Below, piece after piece: positions 1-11,415 of a stretch of DNA of 64,000 nt. The notes under the pieces are model-generated. The model did no database searches. It was not told the DNA's origin and worked only from the letters and a program-made list of their open reading frames with translations. Origin of the DNA: Dastarcus helophoroides (taxonomy: Eukaryota > Arthropoda > Insecta > Coleoptera > Bothrideridae); contig CM053329.1 in NCBI GenBank assembly GCA_028583605.1, forward strand, positions 1,302,001 to 1,366,000, written 5' to 3'. A program made the position numbers and the translations under genes. Each line of letters begins with the position of its first letter. Position 1 is the first letter of the stretch.

Positions 1-310
1 TCATTTAAGGAAGAAGTGCATTAATAATAAAGCAGAAATACGACATTTAGATTGTATTTAACCTTAATGATCTAGGTATGCAACAACAAAGAATTTTCGA
101 AAATTTGTTTCTTAAGGGAGTAAAAGTCAAATAAAATGGGGTATGAAACTAGTATCGAAAAATTGCTAATAACTCGTTTTGTGACATAAAACTTTTTCTG
201 AAAAATCTATAAAAAAAAATAATTTAACACGTCACACTTTTATAAGAGGGGAATAGAAAAAAGTTTGTATACAAGAAAATTAGCAAAAAAACACACCATT
301 TCTGAAGAAT
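1..310. other. AT-rich sequence, nothing recognised
   Basis: No coding signal, RNA gene or repeat boundary is visible in this stretch. It is AT-rich flank of the foldback element that begins near 311. Confidence 0.5.
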
Positions 311-551
311 CAGGGTGTCCGCAAATTTCACCGGCAACGCTTGGCAGTAGATCCAAATCGATAAATAAATACGATTTACAAAAAAAATTAAATTCATAAA
401 AAGTTTTTATTTTCCGAGTTGTCCGGAGATAAAATAATTTTTTTTTTAATTCCATCACCCCTTTACCGAAAGTGTCGAAATTTAAAACATAAATTTTAGC
501 TGTTGAGGCTTATTATTTCCCAGCACCTTAGTAAAAGCAATATACTGAATG

Positions 552-594
552 GTAGTGTTGGAGAAAGCTACCGTGGTAGTTTTCTCCAACCACC
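552..594. repeat. Short near-perfect hairpin
   Basis: The arm TTGGAGAAAGCTACC is followed after two bases by GGTAGTTTTCTCCAA. This gives a 34-bp palindrome with one mismatched position, extended imperfectly on both sides. No function is assigned. Confidence 0.55.
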
Positions 595-1013
595 TCTCTA
601 TTTTACTGATGAAAACTTTTTCCGTAGTGCTATTTTTGTAAAGTGAACAGGAGCAAAAAAAGGCGACTTTACTTTATTCTAAACAAATATTGGTTATTGA
701 TAAAATGGCCTACAGATAGCCATTTTTGAGAACAACGACTATTTGTAGGTCTGTTTTTGTCGGTTTCTGTAGTGAATATAGCGAATTATAATGTTTCATT
801 CAGTAGTCTATGAAAACGAACTGTATCGTTATTTCATTTTCATTGTCAATTAATTATTATTAATTGTTGTTGTCAATAATTGGTAATTTTTTAATGAAAA
901 ATTGATTCCACTTATTTTAATTTAAACAGATTAGCTATTCGTTTTACAAATATTAGTTTTGCATACATTTAATTGTTTTGCAATATCACAAATATTTTTT
1001 GATTTATTTTAAC

Positions 1014-1023
1014 AACATTAAGG
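1014..1023 (+). repeat. Left target-site duplication of the retrozyme
   Basis: AACATTAAGG lies directly before the retrozyme unit and is repeated exactly at 1,406-1,415 directly after it. A 10-bp direct duplication at both borders indicates insertion of the unit between them. Confidence 0.75.
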
Positions 1024-1405
1024 CTGCATTACAGAATCCTTGTCTTCTGGGAACTCTCCTAGAGAGCAACCGCTTCGCTAGGTGGCAGTGTTTCAACTGG
1101 TGGTAGTTCAGCTACCTATGATTCACTATACAGGCCTGGAGGGCCTCATGAATTTATAGTCTAGATTGCATTCTTCTTGCGTACGACATTGTTGGCGATG
1201 GCCATAGTTTCTCTATGGATCAATAGGTGGTAGTACTAAGAGTCACTCGCTTGACGCGTGTGAATGTTTTAGTACTTACTTGTCGGAACATTTGTTAGCA
1301 TTCGAGTTGGATATACCAAACTGACGAGATTTAACAAGATCGAAACCGGTACTTGGTTTCCAAACTTCGAATAAATGTTCAAACCTATTGGTCTGTACAT
1401 TACAG
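1024..1405 (+). mobile_element. Retrozyme-like hammerhead retroelement, monomeric copy
   Basis: This 382-bp unit starts CTGCATTACAG and ends CTGTACATTACAG, so it has short terminal direct repeats and an internal period of about 371 bp. It is flanked by the perfect 10-bp duplication AACATTAAGG. It encodes no protein. On the plus strand it contains a type I hammerhead ribozyme at 1,286-1,380. The unit is clearly related to the tandem units at 44,971-45,627. Small non-coding units with a type I hammerhead, occurring as tandem copies and giving circular RNAs, are known as retrozymes in animals and are thought to be moved by Penelope-like machinery. The retrozyme assignment is by architecture; no expression is shown. 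The antisense reading frame across it is not taken as coding because it overlaps the ribozyme. Confidence 0.8.
1286..1380 (+). ncRNA. Hammerhead ribozyme, type I with minimal stem III
   Basis: The core reads CTGACGA (1,321-1,327; position 7 may be any base), then stem II GATTT/AGATC closing loop AACA with one G-U pair, then GAA (1,342-1,344). Stem III is the self-complementary ACCGGT (1,345-1,350), and the predicted cleavage follows A1351 (a GUA site). Stem I pairs CCAAA (1,316-1,320) with CTTGG (1,352-1,356), with one A-C mismatch next to the core. After an internal loop it continues as GTTGG with CCAAAC and ATTCGA with TCGAAT. The distal arms GAACATTT and AAATGTTC extend the hairpin. A palindromic stem III of this kind suggests cleavage as a dimer, as described for Penelope-type hammerheads. 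Confidence 0.85.
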
Positions 1406-1415
1406 AACATTAAGG
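1406..1415 (+). repeat. Right target-site duplication of the retrozyme
   Basis: AACATTAAGG is identical to 1,014-1,023 and lies immediately after the terminal CATTACAG of the unit. Confidence 0.75.
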
Positions 1416-2026
1416 ATTAATTTTTTTTACTTTTAGGTCGCAACTGGCAGAAATCATGTTTTCTAATAAAAATATATTTAAAAACTGGAAAAATTATTTA
1501 ACATTATAAGGAAAAAAAAGCCTTCAGTCATTTTTTAATTATTTAATAGCATTTTAACACTAAACAACAGTTTGTTTCCATCTTTCATTAAACATAAAGG
1601 TCTAAATCCATGGCTTTCACTTCACAAACCCTAACAAAGATACATCAAACAAGCATTTTTCTCAAAAATGGGTATCTAAAGGTAATTTTTTCAGGAGACA
1701 AGATTTGCCCGTTTAACCAAAATAGGACCATGGTAAAAGTCCTGATAGGTAAAAGAGGTAGATGGGCGAAAGAAACTACCAGCCAGTATGTCGCTTTCAC
1801 TAACATTCTGGGAAATGATAAGCTTTAACAGCCTTAATTTATGTTGCGAATATCGACACGATCGGTAAAGAGGTTATGGAGTTATAATTATTTTTTTCTT
1901 GAGAATTTTGACAGCCTATAGCTCTAAAACTAAAAACTTTTTATTGAATTTTTTTTCGTAAATCATATTTATTTATTGTTGTAAATCTACGGTCAAGCGT
2001 TGTCGGTGAAATTTGTGGACATTCTG

Positions 2027-3317
2027 TATAAAAGAAATGACTAAAAACGTCGATTTTGAAAGTTCAAGCCGAAAGGGGGTGTTTAACATTTGACTAAATG
2101 TTTTCTATAACATTTTTACTACCATTATTAGAACTTAAAACAACCGACAACAAATCAAAATATTTGATGACAGAAGAACACAGAACACCATTAAAAAATA
2201 TCACAGCGCTGCCACTGATCCATGTCTAAATCTTACTACTTCTTGTTGTTGTCAATAGAAATTCAAAAGTTCAGTGCTTAGACTGATGCACATTTATCTA
2301 AAGTGGACTATAAACATAATCCTTATCGAACAATTGATCGAACCGTGATCCATTTCTTTCTTTGTTCTGATTCTGATTTCATAAATTAACTTGTTTCGAT
2401 GTCAAATTGAAATTTTTAACAATTGAAAATGCTTTTTGCAAGTTAATATAACGTCTGTTAATCACGTTGGTGTCATGAGAGTAAATTAGGTAAGAGATTT
2501 TATTATTGCATGTTTTAGTTAGCCTTTAGAGTTTGATTAGCGACTGCTCAAAGCCATTACATTTTGAACCCATTACAAGTATTCTAAAAGAAAAGAATAA
2601 CGCATACTAAAAAACACTAAAATAAGTTACTTTGAATAAAAATAAACAGGATAATTAATTTATCGCATTTTAGACAAGTGAATCACATCCCATCGTAAAT
2701 TAAGGCATGGCCCATCCGAGTGAAGCTGGGGCAGGTTCCTAGTTTATATAAAATGATATTTTAATTTACGGCATATATTCATTACATTAACGGTATCATT
2801 GAAAATTAGTAACAGTAGTATAGTAAATAATGTTTGGTAACCACCATTTATTTGAAATCATGTTCCAAAGAAACAGTAGCGAAAAGTCAGTGAACAAGGG
2901 GTAACATACGTGTAGTAATAATTTAAATAAAACGATAAATATTTTATTTAGCGGGGGACAAGAGTAATAAAGGTTAAAAATTTTAAAAGCAAAATTTAGT
3001 TCTTTTTATGTCGTGTCAAAAGAGCTTATAACGAATGTTGTTTTAACGCTATTGCCGTAGATTTTCGTCGCTAATTACACAAAGCAACCACAAAGCACAA
3101 ACGTAAACTACCCCAGAAAATAGGATATTCAGCTTACCTAACTGCACTTTTATAAAATGTCCCTTTTGCACGGAGAAATGTGAGGTTTAATATTAGTCGA
3201 ACGTGGAACTTTCCTTAGCATTTAATTTAAAAAACTTTACACATATAACCTTTAGAAATATTTGACTATCTCTTGAAGTATTTCCAAAAAAGGCTTCCAC
3301 GACCAGAGTCAGTACAG
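2027..3317. other. AT-rich, no gene recognised
   Basis: Short stop-rich frames only. No splice-bounded exon, transposase motif or clear repeat was recognised here. Confidence 0.4.
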
Positions 3318-3788
3318 GATATACATCTTCCGGGATTGGACCGTGTCAAAGAACTATTAAAAGTGTTCGGCGTTTCGCCCATCATCGTAGGGGGCTTCTT
3401 CAGGAACAAAGAAAAGAAACAATAAATGAAAAGAGAAATATAAGGGAATATGCAAAAATGAAAGAATGAAAAGGCCAATTTCAAAACATCAGAGCACGGT
3501 AACTCAGTATGTCCAGCATACCAGAAGCGAAACTCTTCTGAATTAAAAATTGGTACAAAGGATAAGAAAGTTCAGACAGAAGAGCACAGTATGTCAGTGG
3601 ACATACTGAGTTACCGTGCTCTGATGATTTGAAATTGGCCTTTTCATTTTTGCATATTCCCTTATATTTCCCTTTTCATTTATTATTTCTTTTCTTTGTT
3701 CCTGAAGAAGCCCCCTACGATGGTGGACGAAACGTCGAACACTTTTAATAGTTCTTTGACACGGTCCAATCCCGGAAGAAGTACATCC
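3318..3788. repeat. Inverted pair of Penelope-like element 3' tails
   Basis: Arms at about 3,318-3,516 and 3,597-3,788 are reverse complements and share, for example, GAGTTACCGTGCTCTGATG and the GGTCCAATCCCGGAAG end. Similar sequence follows the PLE reverse transcriptase remnant at 48,940-49,170 (same ACCGTGCTCT and AAGCCCCCTA words), so these look like the tail of that PLE family. Each arm ends with a hairpin motif starting CTGAAGA and ending GAAACG (3,702-3,733 on plus; about 3,371-3,402 on minus). The inverted arrangement resembles the paired terminal repeats seen in some PLE insertions. Confidence 0.55.
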
Positions 3789-6189
3789 AGAAATCTTAAT
3801 TGATTGACTGACCGACTCATTAACGCATAACTTTTGAGGCCAAAAACGCGAAATTTGGACGGTAGATTAGTTTCATGGCATGGCATGGAAATGCAAACGT
3901 TGTCGAGAAATAGTTAAAAGTACATTTTATAACCATAAACTTTATGTAAAGAATTTGTGAAAGAAGCAACTTTAACCGATCTTGATAGCTTAATTTCTCA
4001 GGAGGGAAAAGGGGCATCAAAGATGGTTGCATAAACAAAATATAAAAGGTATAACTAAATACTTAATTTAACGACTTCGAAAAGACAATCCCTAATTACG
4101 TAAAAATCAATTATGCCATTTACTTAATTTTTAAAAATACTATAATTCTAAAAAAAAATATTTTTGGTAATAACAATATAACATCATGGTAAAATTGTAA
4201 AATTTGCTGCTGGGAAAACATGTTTTGCTCTTAAAATGCATATTTATATTGGAGTAGTAGAATTAACGAATTTTTTATTACCTGTTTATTTTTAAGTGCG
4301 GAACTAGTTTTTAAAGGGACTTAACTAGAGCTGCTTCAATTTCGCATGGTAGCTAGTAAATAAAAAGTGTGAAGAGATAGATATAAAATATGTGGCTTTT
4401 AAGTCCATTCAACTTGCAGAACTATCAACCAAACGTGAAATGTAACAGCGGAAGGGTGTTGAGATTTATTTAGAAAAATTGCTTGACATCAGCATTAGAA
4501 ATGCAGAGCGACGTTTTTCCGTGCGAGATAACACTGCCAGGGTTTAAAGCTTCCAGCCCCGCATTAATAAAAGTTAGCCAAAAAGCTTTGATAAGGCATT
4601 GTTAGTGCATCTGGAAATGACAAGCTTCATCATTAATCTTGAACCAAAACGAGTCGCTTTTACCTCTGCTTAGAATAAATCACCATAATGTCGCTTCGCT
4701 AAATGGAAAATATTCAAAATTGTTGACGATATTTGCTTGTCAGCGCGCTTTTATCAATGTGTTCTTTTGAGAAATAATTTTACGTAATGTATTTTTAACA
4801 TTTTTAATTTACTTTTGGAACGATATTCGAATTTTGTGATTCAATTCAGTCAACCTAATATTACGTAATATTTAAAAAAAAAGCTAAAAAACAGTCGTTT
4901 TGAAGTTTTAATTTTATAAGACGTTTGGAATTTTTTATCAATAAAGACCCATTTCTGATCAGGCTTGCGTTACCTTCGATATTTTCTAATATTTTTATAT
5001 GTGACCACAACCAGAAGCAGAAAATCAATTGGAGCAGGTCCAAAAACAAATACGCCAAATTTAGTTTCGAGTCAGATGGCACGCCAGCCTGAAGAAGAAC
5101 AGTATATCGCGAGGTAAGGCCGGTAGAAGCCAAAATTCCCATCTTGGCCTACTTTATATTACACCCTAAAGACTCGAGACTACCGGAAATAAATGTATAA
5201 ATGTATGATACAGACATAAAGAGGCGAACACAAATGGGTGGAGTATCATATGTAGTTGTGAATAAATCATAATATCGACCCAAATATCTCTGAGCAGCAA
5301 ATTACACAACGCCAAAGAGCTCCATTGGGAAAATTGCACGCGTTGTTTCTATTCCATCGAGGTTTATCAAATGGACTTAAGAATATACATCGCTCTAACC
5401 TACCGTCATCAATTTTTAATGGTTGGAAGAATAAAAGTAATAAATATAAATGTACTTACAAATTAAATAGAAAAAACAAATCAGAGTTACATGAGTTTTA
5501 ACAGCTTATATTTATACTTACAACATATTAAAAAAATAAAATTGCTAAACCGTTAAAAATTAAATTTTCATTTATTTTTCAACAATCTTCTAACTGCACA
5601 AGCGGCTAACTTTGTTTTGGTACTTGCCTTGAGCAATTAAAAGATTAACAAACCGAAGCGGCGCACAGAAATATTAAACAGGATTTTTATTTTCTAAATC
5701 CTTTCTAAAAGCACAAATTTTTGAATTTTTTATTTTTCTTTGATGCAATCGTGTCCGGCAGCCTATGTGCAGAAGAATGAAGAGTTGCATCGCAGAGCAG
5801 CTTAATTAGATTTAGATGATGAATATTTTGATAATACTCTCCAGGCCCCTAACCAAGGGAGGGGCTAAGGGGCTGCAGATCCCTCCCACAAATTTTTTGG
5901 CTTTACACTAGATAGAACTAAATTTTTCAGATGTGCGACATTTTCAAAAACCATTTTGTTTTCGTACTGAAATGCAAGGATGTTCTTTTTTTCAAATGTG
6001 GCGCCATTTCTTATTATTAGAGACCTGATTTTAAGCACAATCAAGTAAGGTAAAAAGGTGAGCAAAATGTTAAATTAGGCGAAAACGAAAAGCTAAAGAA
6101 GGCACCAAAAAGGTAAAATACGCTAAAAAAGGCATTAACAGGCCAAAACTCACAATTAATAAAAAAACATTTTGATATCTCAGTCGAAA
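3789..6189. other. AT-rich, no gene recognised
   Basis: The segment 4,440-4,760 is less AT-biased than its surroundings but has no open frame with a recognisable product. The rest shows only short stop-rich frames and A/T runs. Confidence 0.4.
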
Positions 6190-8420
6190 TTGAAAAAAAA
6201 AATAGATTTTAGGTTTTACCTAGGATATTCAGAAGGAGTATAACATTTTCAAATGGAGAAGTTCTTAAAATTTAGAGTTTATTCTCTAATTTTCGCCCTG
6301 CATCTTAAAAGTTTTACCTTAAACTCTTCGAATTTTTTTAAAATATTGACTTTTAAATCTCAGATTTCGTTTCTAGAAAAATTAAAACTTTTCTTGAAAT
6401 TCCTCTTTTTTTCTTTAAAATTTCAATCTTACGTTTTGAATTTTATTAAAATAATGTTAAATTTTGCAAGTTTTTTAAGGTAAACTCCTCATTTTGAAAA
6501 AAATTCAAATTTTGGAAAGAACTGAAATTTTATACAAGCAATTTTCCGAGATTTAACACCAAATTTTGAGAAAAACTTGAATTTTGTAATAACAGTTTTA
6601 CAGTTTTGAATTTAAAAATTTAACTTTTAATATCGGTTTTTGTACAAAATTTTGAATGTTAGGCCCTTTACTAAAAAATCAAAATCTATTATAAGCTATT
6701 ATTTTGAGAAGACATTTTTTTATAAGTTATTTTTATGATTTTCTTCTATAATTTTTCTAACATGGCAATTGAACTTTAAAAAAATGTCTAAAATGTCGAT
6801 TCTTTTATAAATTTCGAGTTTTACACAAAACTTGAGCATTTTTAAGCTGAAAAATTCAGGATTTTTTTTATAACTCTAACCCATCAGCTTAGTTCGTAAT
6901 TTTTTATTTTTTTAAATAGTTTTACCTTCAAAATAAAAAATTTTGAAATTTTTTGTCATGAAGTTGATTTGTTTATATTTCGATTACGATTTCGAAAATT
7001 CGATTTTTTTTCCAAAAAAATATTGAAATTTCTATCTTATTTATCAAATTTCAACTTTAATTAATAACTTTTTTTACTTTTAATCACATTTCAACTGTAA
7101 ATTTATATTTTTAGAAAAACTTGATTTATAAAATTCCTACAATTTTTTACGATACAACGAGTTTAAAAATGTCAAGATTAAAGTCGAAATTTTGAAAAAA
7201 AAAATGAGCTTAATGACATTTTGAGAAAACACTAAAAGGTTCAGGAAATATTAAAGTTTATATTTTGAATTTTGTTTCAAGACAAAATGTTGAGTGTTAT
7301 TAGTTTTTGTTAATAGATTTTATCTTTTGGAAATTTCAAATCCTTTTTTTTCAAAAATTATAGCTTCTTTTTTTCTTGGGATTTAGAGAGTAATTTTAAA
7401 TGTCAACTTATTTCTAAAATTTCAAATTTAAAAAACTAAAAATTTCCAATTCGGACAGGTCAATTTGTTAAGAATTAACATATCCTAATTTTACTAGGAA
7501 ATTCAAATTTTTTTAAAAAGTTAATATTTTCAGAAATGTTTATTGATGAGTTTTGGTTATTTTTAAGTATAAACGCGGTCGTAATTAAACTTTTTCTAGA
7601 ACGAGTTTGGCCACTTTAAATGTAGATTTTTCTAGACATTTCGAATTAAAATTCCAAATTCAAAAAACTCAAGATTAAGTTCAGAATTTCGATATATGAC
7701 ATTTCTCACAAAAATTTTGGCGAAATTTCCAGGTTTCCAGAAAGAATCGAAGTTTAAAAAAATATGTGTGGCTTTGAAGTAAATACCAAGATTTTTAAAC
7801 TTTGAATTCTGAGAAAAAAAAGTAAAAGTATTAACATACTTCGCATTTAACAAAAAATCTAATTCAAATTGAAACTTTCCAAAAAAGGTCGAAATTTTGA
7901 AATTAAAGCTAAAACTTACAAAAAAAACGATAAATAACTTTATAGCAAAAACTTTTTTTCGAAATTCGGAAGAATCAAATGCATTTCGACATTGCAAATT
8001 CAGATAGCAACAATAATTCCCAAAATTACCCAAAATAAAAAACGTAGAAATTGAAGTTGTTGTCAGAAAAAGAGTTGGACGCTAAGAGGAAACTTGAACC
8101 TAAAAAAAGCATCTCATCTTCCAGAATTTAGAAAGAAAAATTCTAAATGTTCGGGTGCAAACTTTAAATTTGAGATAAAAGTTAAAATTATGAATTTAAT
8201 CGAAATTTGAAAAAAATTTAGAAAAAAAGAATTTTCTTCAGCTGACTTCAAACTATGTCTTTAAATAAAGCACTTTCTAGAGGCATTTTTCATACACAAG
8301 TGCAAGACAGTTCAAAAATAAGTCTTAAAAATGGAATATCTTTCGAGTAATTTTATTACCTTACCCACACATCTGTTTTTATTTAGAAATTAAATTAAGA
8401 TAAATAGGCAACATTGTTGT
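6190..8420. repeat. Degenerate A/T-rich low-complexity repeat tract
   Basis: About 2.2 kb is built from loosely repeated words such as AAATTTTGA, TTCAAATTTT and TTTGAAAAAA, with a few tens of bases between recurrences and no exact period. Open frames here are Phe/Lys/Asn-rich by composition. The same texture occurs at about 19,440-19,640, 21,180-21,760, 22,800-23,600, 24,480-24,830 and 42,250-42,960. Confidence 0.6.
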
Positions 8421-11415
8421 TAAATTACTTTGTCAGAATGTCAGAAGAGTTAGACTCTAGAAATGTTTTTAGTGTATTTTTTTATATCTTATAGTATATT
8501 TGTATACAATAACTCCCTTACCTTCTTAGCTCTAACCTAAACGCAAACAAAGACTAGTTTTATCAGAAGGACCCTGGTTACGGGCCTGATACTCTCCTTT
8601 AGTTGAACACGATTTCCTTGCAAACTTTTAGTTGTATAAAAAAGCGATAGATCAAAATTTTAAATTTTTTCGCGGTCAACTAGATAATTTTATTAGAATT
8701 TGGAGATTTCCAGCAGAATCGCAAAATTTTTCAAAAGAAAGGGGAAACCCCTCTTTTTTCCCCTGAAAGTTGAGTTTACAATAATTTTGAATTAGAAAAT
8801 AAATAGAGAGTCTAAAAACATGAATTTGGTAATTTTCAGATAATTTGATCAATAACTGTAGTCACAATTTGTCATAATAGATATTTCTTACGCAACTTAC
8901 GGCTTTGGTTGGGAGGAGCTACATTTGTGTATATAAAGACAAAGTCTTATTTTGATCCCAGAAATACGTTCTTAAAATATATGCATCGAATTTTAAATCA
9001 CCCTGTATATAAAGTAATTCCAAAAGTAGTACCATAAATTCAGGTTCGTATTTTTGCGCTACAGATTCGGTATTGCAAATGGCATGGATGTCTTGTTTTC
9101 ATTTCATTTAGTCAAGACAGAAGAGTAATTTATCATCATGAGCAAAACAGTTTACTGTATTTGGGATTTACACCACAATAAGTGCAAAAATTCCCAAAAA
9201 AGATTTTTTAATCGATGTGATTAAAGAATAATATTATCCACACCCCTTATTTGATAAATTTACAAATTTCGGCAAATTTTTCGCTATTCATCTTGAAAAA
9301 ATATGTAATTATGTTCATAAAAATATACTAATTTCTAATAAATATATTTCTTAATAACGATAACCATCACCATACTTAGAAATATTTCACCCTGAATCTC
9401 AAAAACAAGATATCTATTTTGTTCCATAGGTATCGTTACCGTACCACGCAGTGCTATTTTATACATATATTCAAATATAGAAAAATAAACTGGGTGTTCC
9501 ATTTAAAAAAATAAAATTTTATTTGATACACCGTTTTTAAAGTACCCTACATAATACTGAATACATGCAAAAAATAACAAAAAAGAAAATAAAATCGATG
9601 GATCCGAGCGGTTTCTCAAAATTATACATTATTTTATGAGCACATTGTATATAATAACAACAGTTAAGTAAACAAACATTATTTAGCATCTCTGGTGTTA
9701 TACATATTTTGAAACGCTTTCAGATCCAACCTTTGAAATACATACATATACTTTGACTTCAATTCTTCATGGTGGACTCTGATTGGTCGGAAACATTATG
9801 TTTATTAACTGTTTTAGAATATTGTTAACAAACAATAAAAATTTAAAAATTTCCAAACTGGGTTGTAGAAATGTTAAGTAAAATTAATAAACATTCGGCT
9901 TCAATATTAAGCTTATAACTTAATTCTAGATAGATAACCAACGTTTTTCAAAATACATGCTTAGGTCTTTGTGGAAACGTACTTGAAAGGTACTGTAACT
10001 GTATCCATGTAATATACAGCTGCCCCATCCTGCTAAAACCATCAATGACGCACTTCGCTACAAATACATCATTCGGATTAGACGGTATATCTCAGGGGCG
10101 ATATATCAATAATTGAGGACAATGTAGTTCAGCATCGCCAACCCTTATTTCTTTATCTCAATTTTAAAACGAAAAAAAGAATGAGAATTTTTATGCTTGC
10201 AGTCAAAAGCTCGCTTTTTATGAGAAAAACCACTTTTTCTTCACTTAAATGTTGTGGAAAACCAAATCTGGTCCCAATTTTGGAATTTTCATAACATACC
10301 ATCCCATTTGTTGAAATATATGGGTTCGTTGAACGATTATAAGAGGCGAAATAAATTAAGCAAGTAAAAATTAGTAATTTCTAGAAATTCTATCGAGCTA
10401 CCTTTGAGGATTTCACAAAGTCGCTCCATTTAATGAACTTTCCAACGGTGTACAACTTGGCGAATGTAAACGAATTTTCAAACGATATCGAGCTTGGCGA
10501 GTCAAAATAGGTTAAACCCCTTTGCAGATATACACTTTATTTTTATTATTTTTGCAAAGTAGTGAAGCTGCACACAAATAGTTTTTTTTTGTTACCCAAT
10601 AAAATCTCTCTATTTAGAGTGCCTCTATGTAGAGATATCATGCATAGAAACCGATATGGTTTAATTCGTATAAAACTCATCTATGTAGTTTACCTTATCA
10701 ATTTATTTCAAATTGATAAGGTTACAATTTGATTCTAATTGATATCCATTTTACTACGTCCGATTCATTATTATTCAACTTTCCCGAGACCAACTCAGAG
10801 CGAACTTTTCCTTTAAAGGTCAATCGTACAAGAGAGCTTTAGGGAGTTTACGCGATTAAATCTTAATTCCAAAATGAAGCTCATATATAGATTAAAATAA
10901 AGAAGCCTTGCTTTTTAACTATGGCTATTACCTCAGCTCTCTCGCTAAATCGCAAGATAGATGTTTTGTTCGATATAGTAAATATTTGAAACCATCTTAA
11001 AACAATTACCTGCCATTGTACAAGAAATAACACTTCAAATTACATACATGTGTAACCTTGTCTTAAATTCAACTACGAAAAAAACACGACGAGACTCTAA
11101 TTATAGCAATTGACATCCTAAACAGAACTCTCCAAGTTATTTCTTCTGAGATATTAATTCAAAGATGCCTTTTTTTGTCTCCTACAATTTTTATGTTACA
11201 TGTAAACGATTTTCAATGCATTAGTTACACAGATAATAGTGGCTTAATGTCATCCTTTTTCTGCAACACATGATTATTCGTCGCTACTTTGACGATCAGT
11301 CCGCTGTTTATTTTAAAGAAATTGCCAAACCATTGAATTCAAAACGACCTTATCAATTTTCTAGGGCGACAAGATGCATAAACACACCTTGTTAATTAAT
11401 ACTATATTTATTATA
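8421..11415. other. No gene recognised; fragmentary TIR-element ends
   Basis: At 8,955-9,005 the sequence ends in ATCACCCTG followed by TA. This is the terminus of a CAGGGTG-type element whose other end was not found. Further fragments with similar words lie at 9,395-9,560. The hairpin CCTTATCAATTT/AAATTGATAAGG lies at about 10,691-10,723. Nothing else is interpretable. Confidence 0.4.

Larger units (their letters stand above)
311..2026. mobile_element. TIR/foldback element hosting a retrozyme insertion
   Basis: The left end reads CAGGGTGTCCGCAAATTTCA and the right end, read on the minus strand, CAGAATGTCCACAAATTTCA. The two ends match as inverted repeats over about 170 bp (311-480 against 1,857-2,026). 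The right end is followed by TA. No transposase is visible inside, so this is a non-autonomous element. It has the same terminal style as several other elements in the window. A 382-bp hammerhead-containing unit is inserted at 1,024-1,405. A separate small palindrome lies at 552-594. Confidence 0.65.

Noticed and set aside
7632..8033. 133-codon minus-strand frame rich in Phe, Asn and Lys
   Set aside because: It lies wholly in the degenerate A/T tract; its composition explains the open frame.
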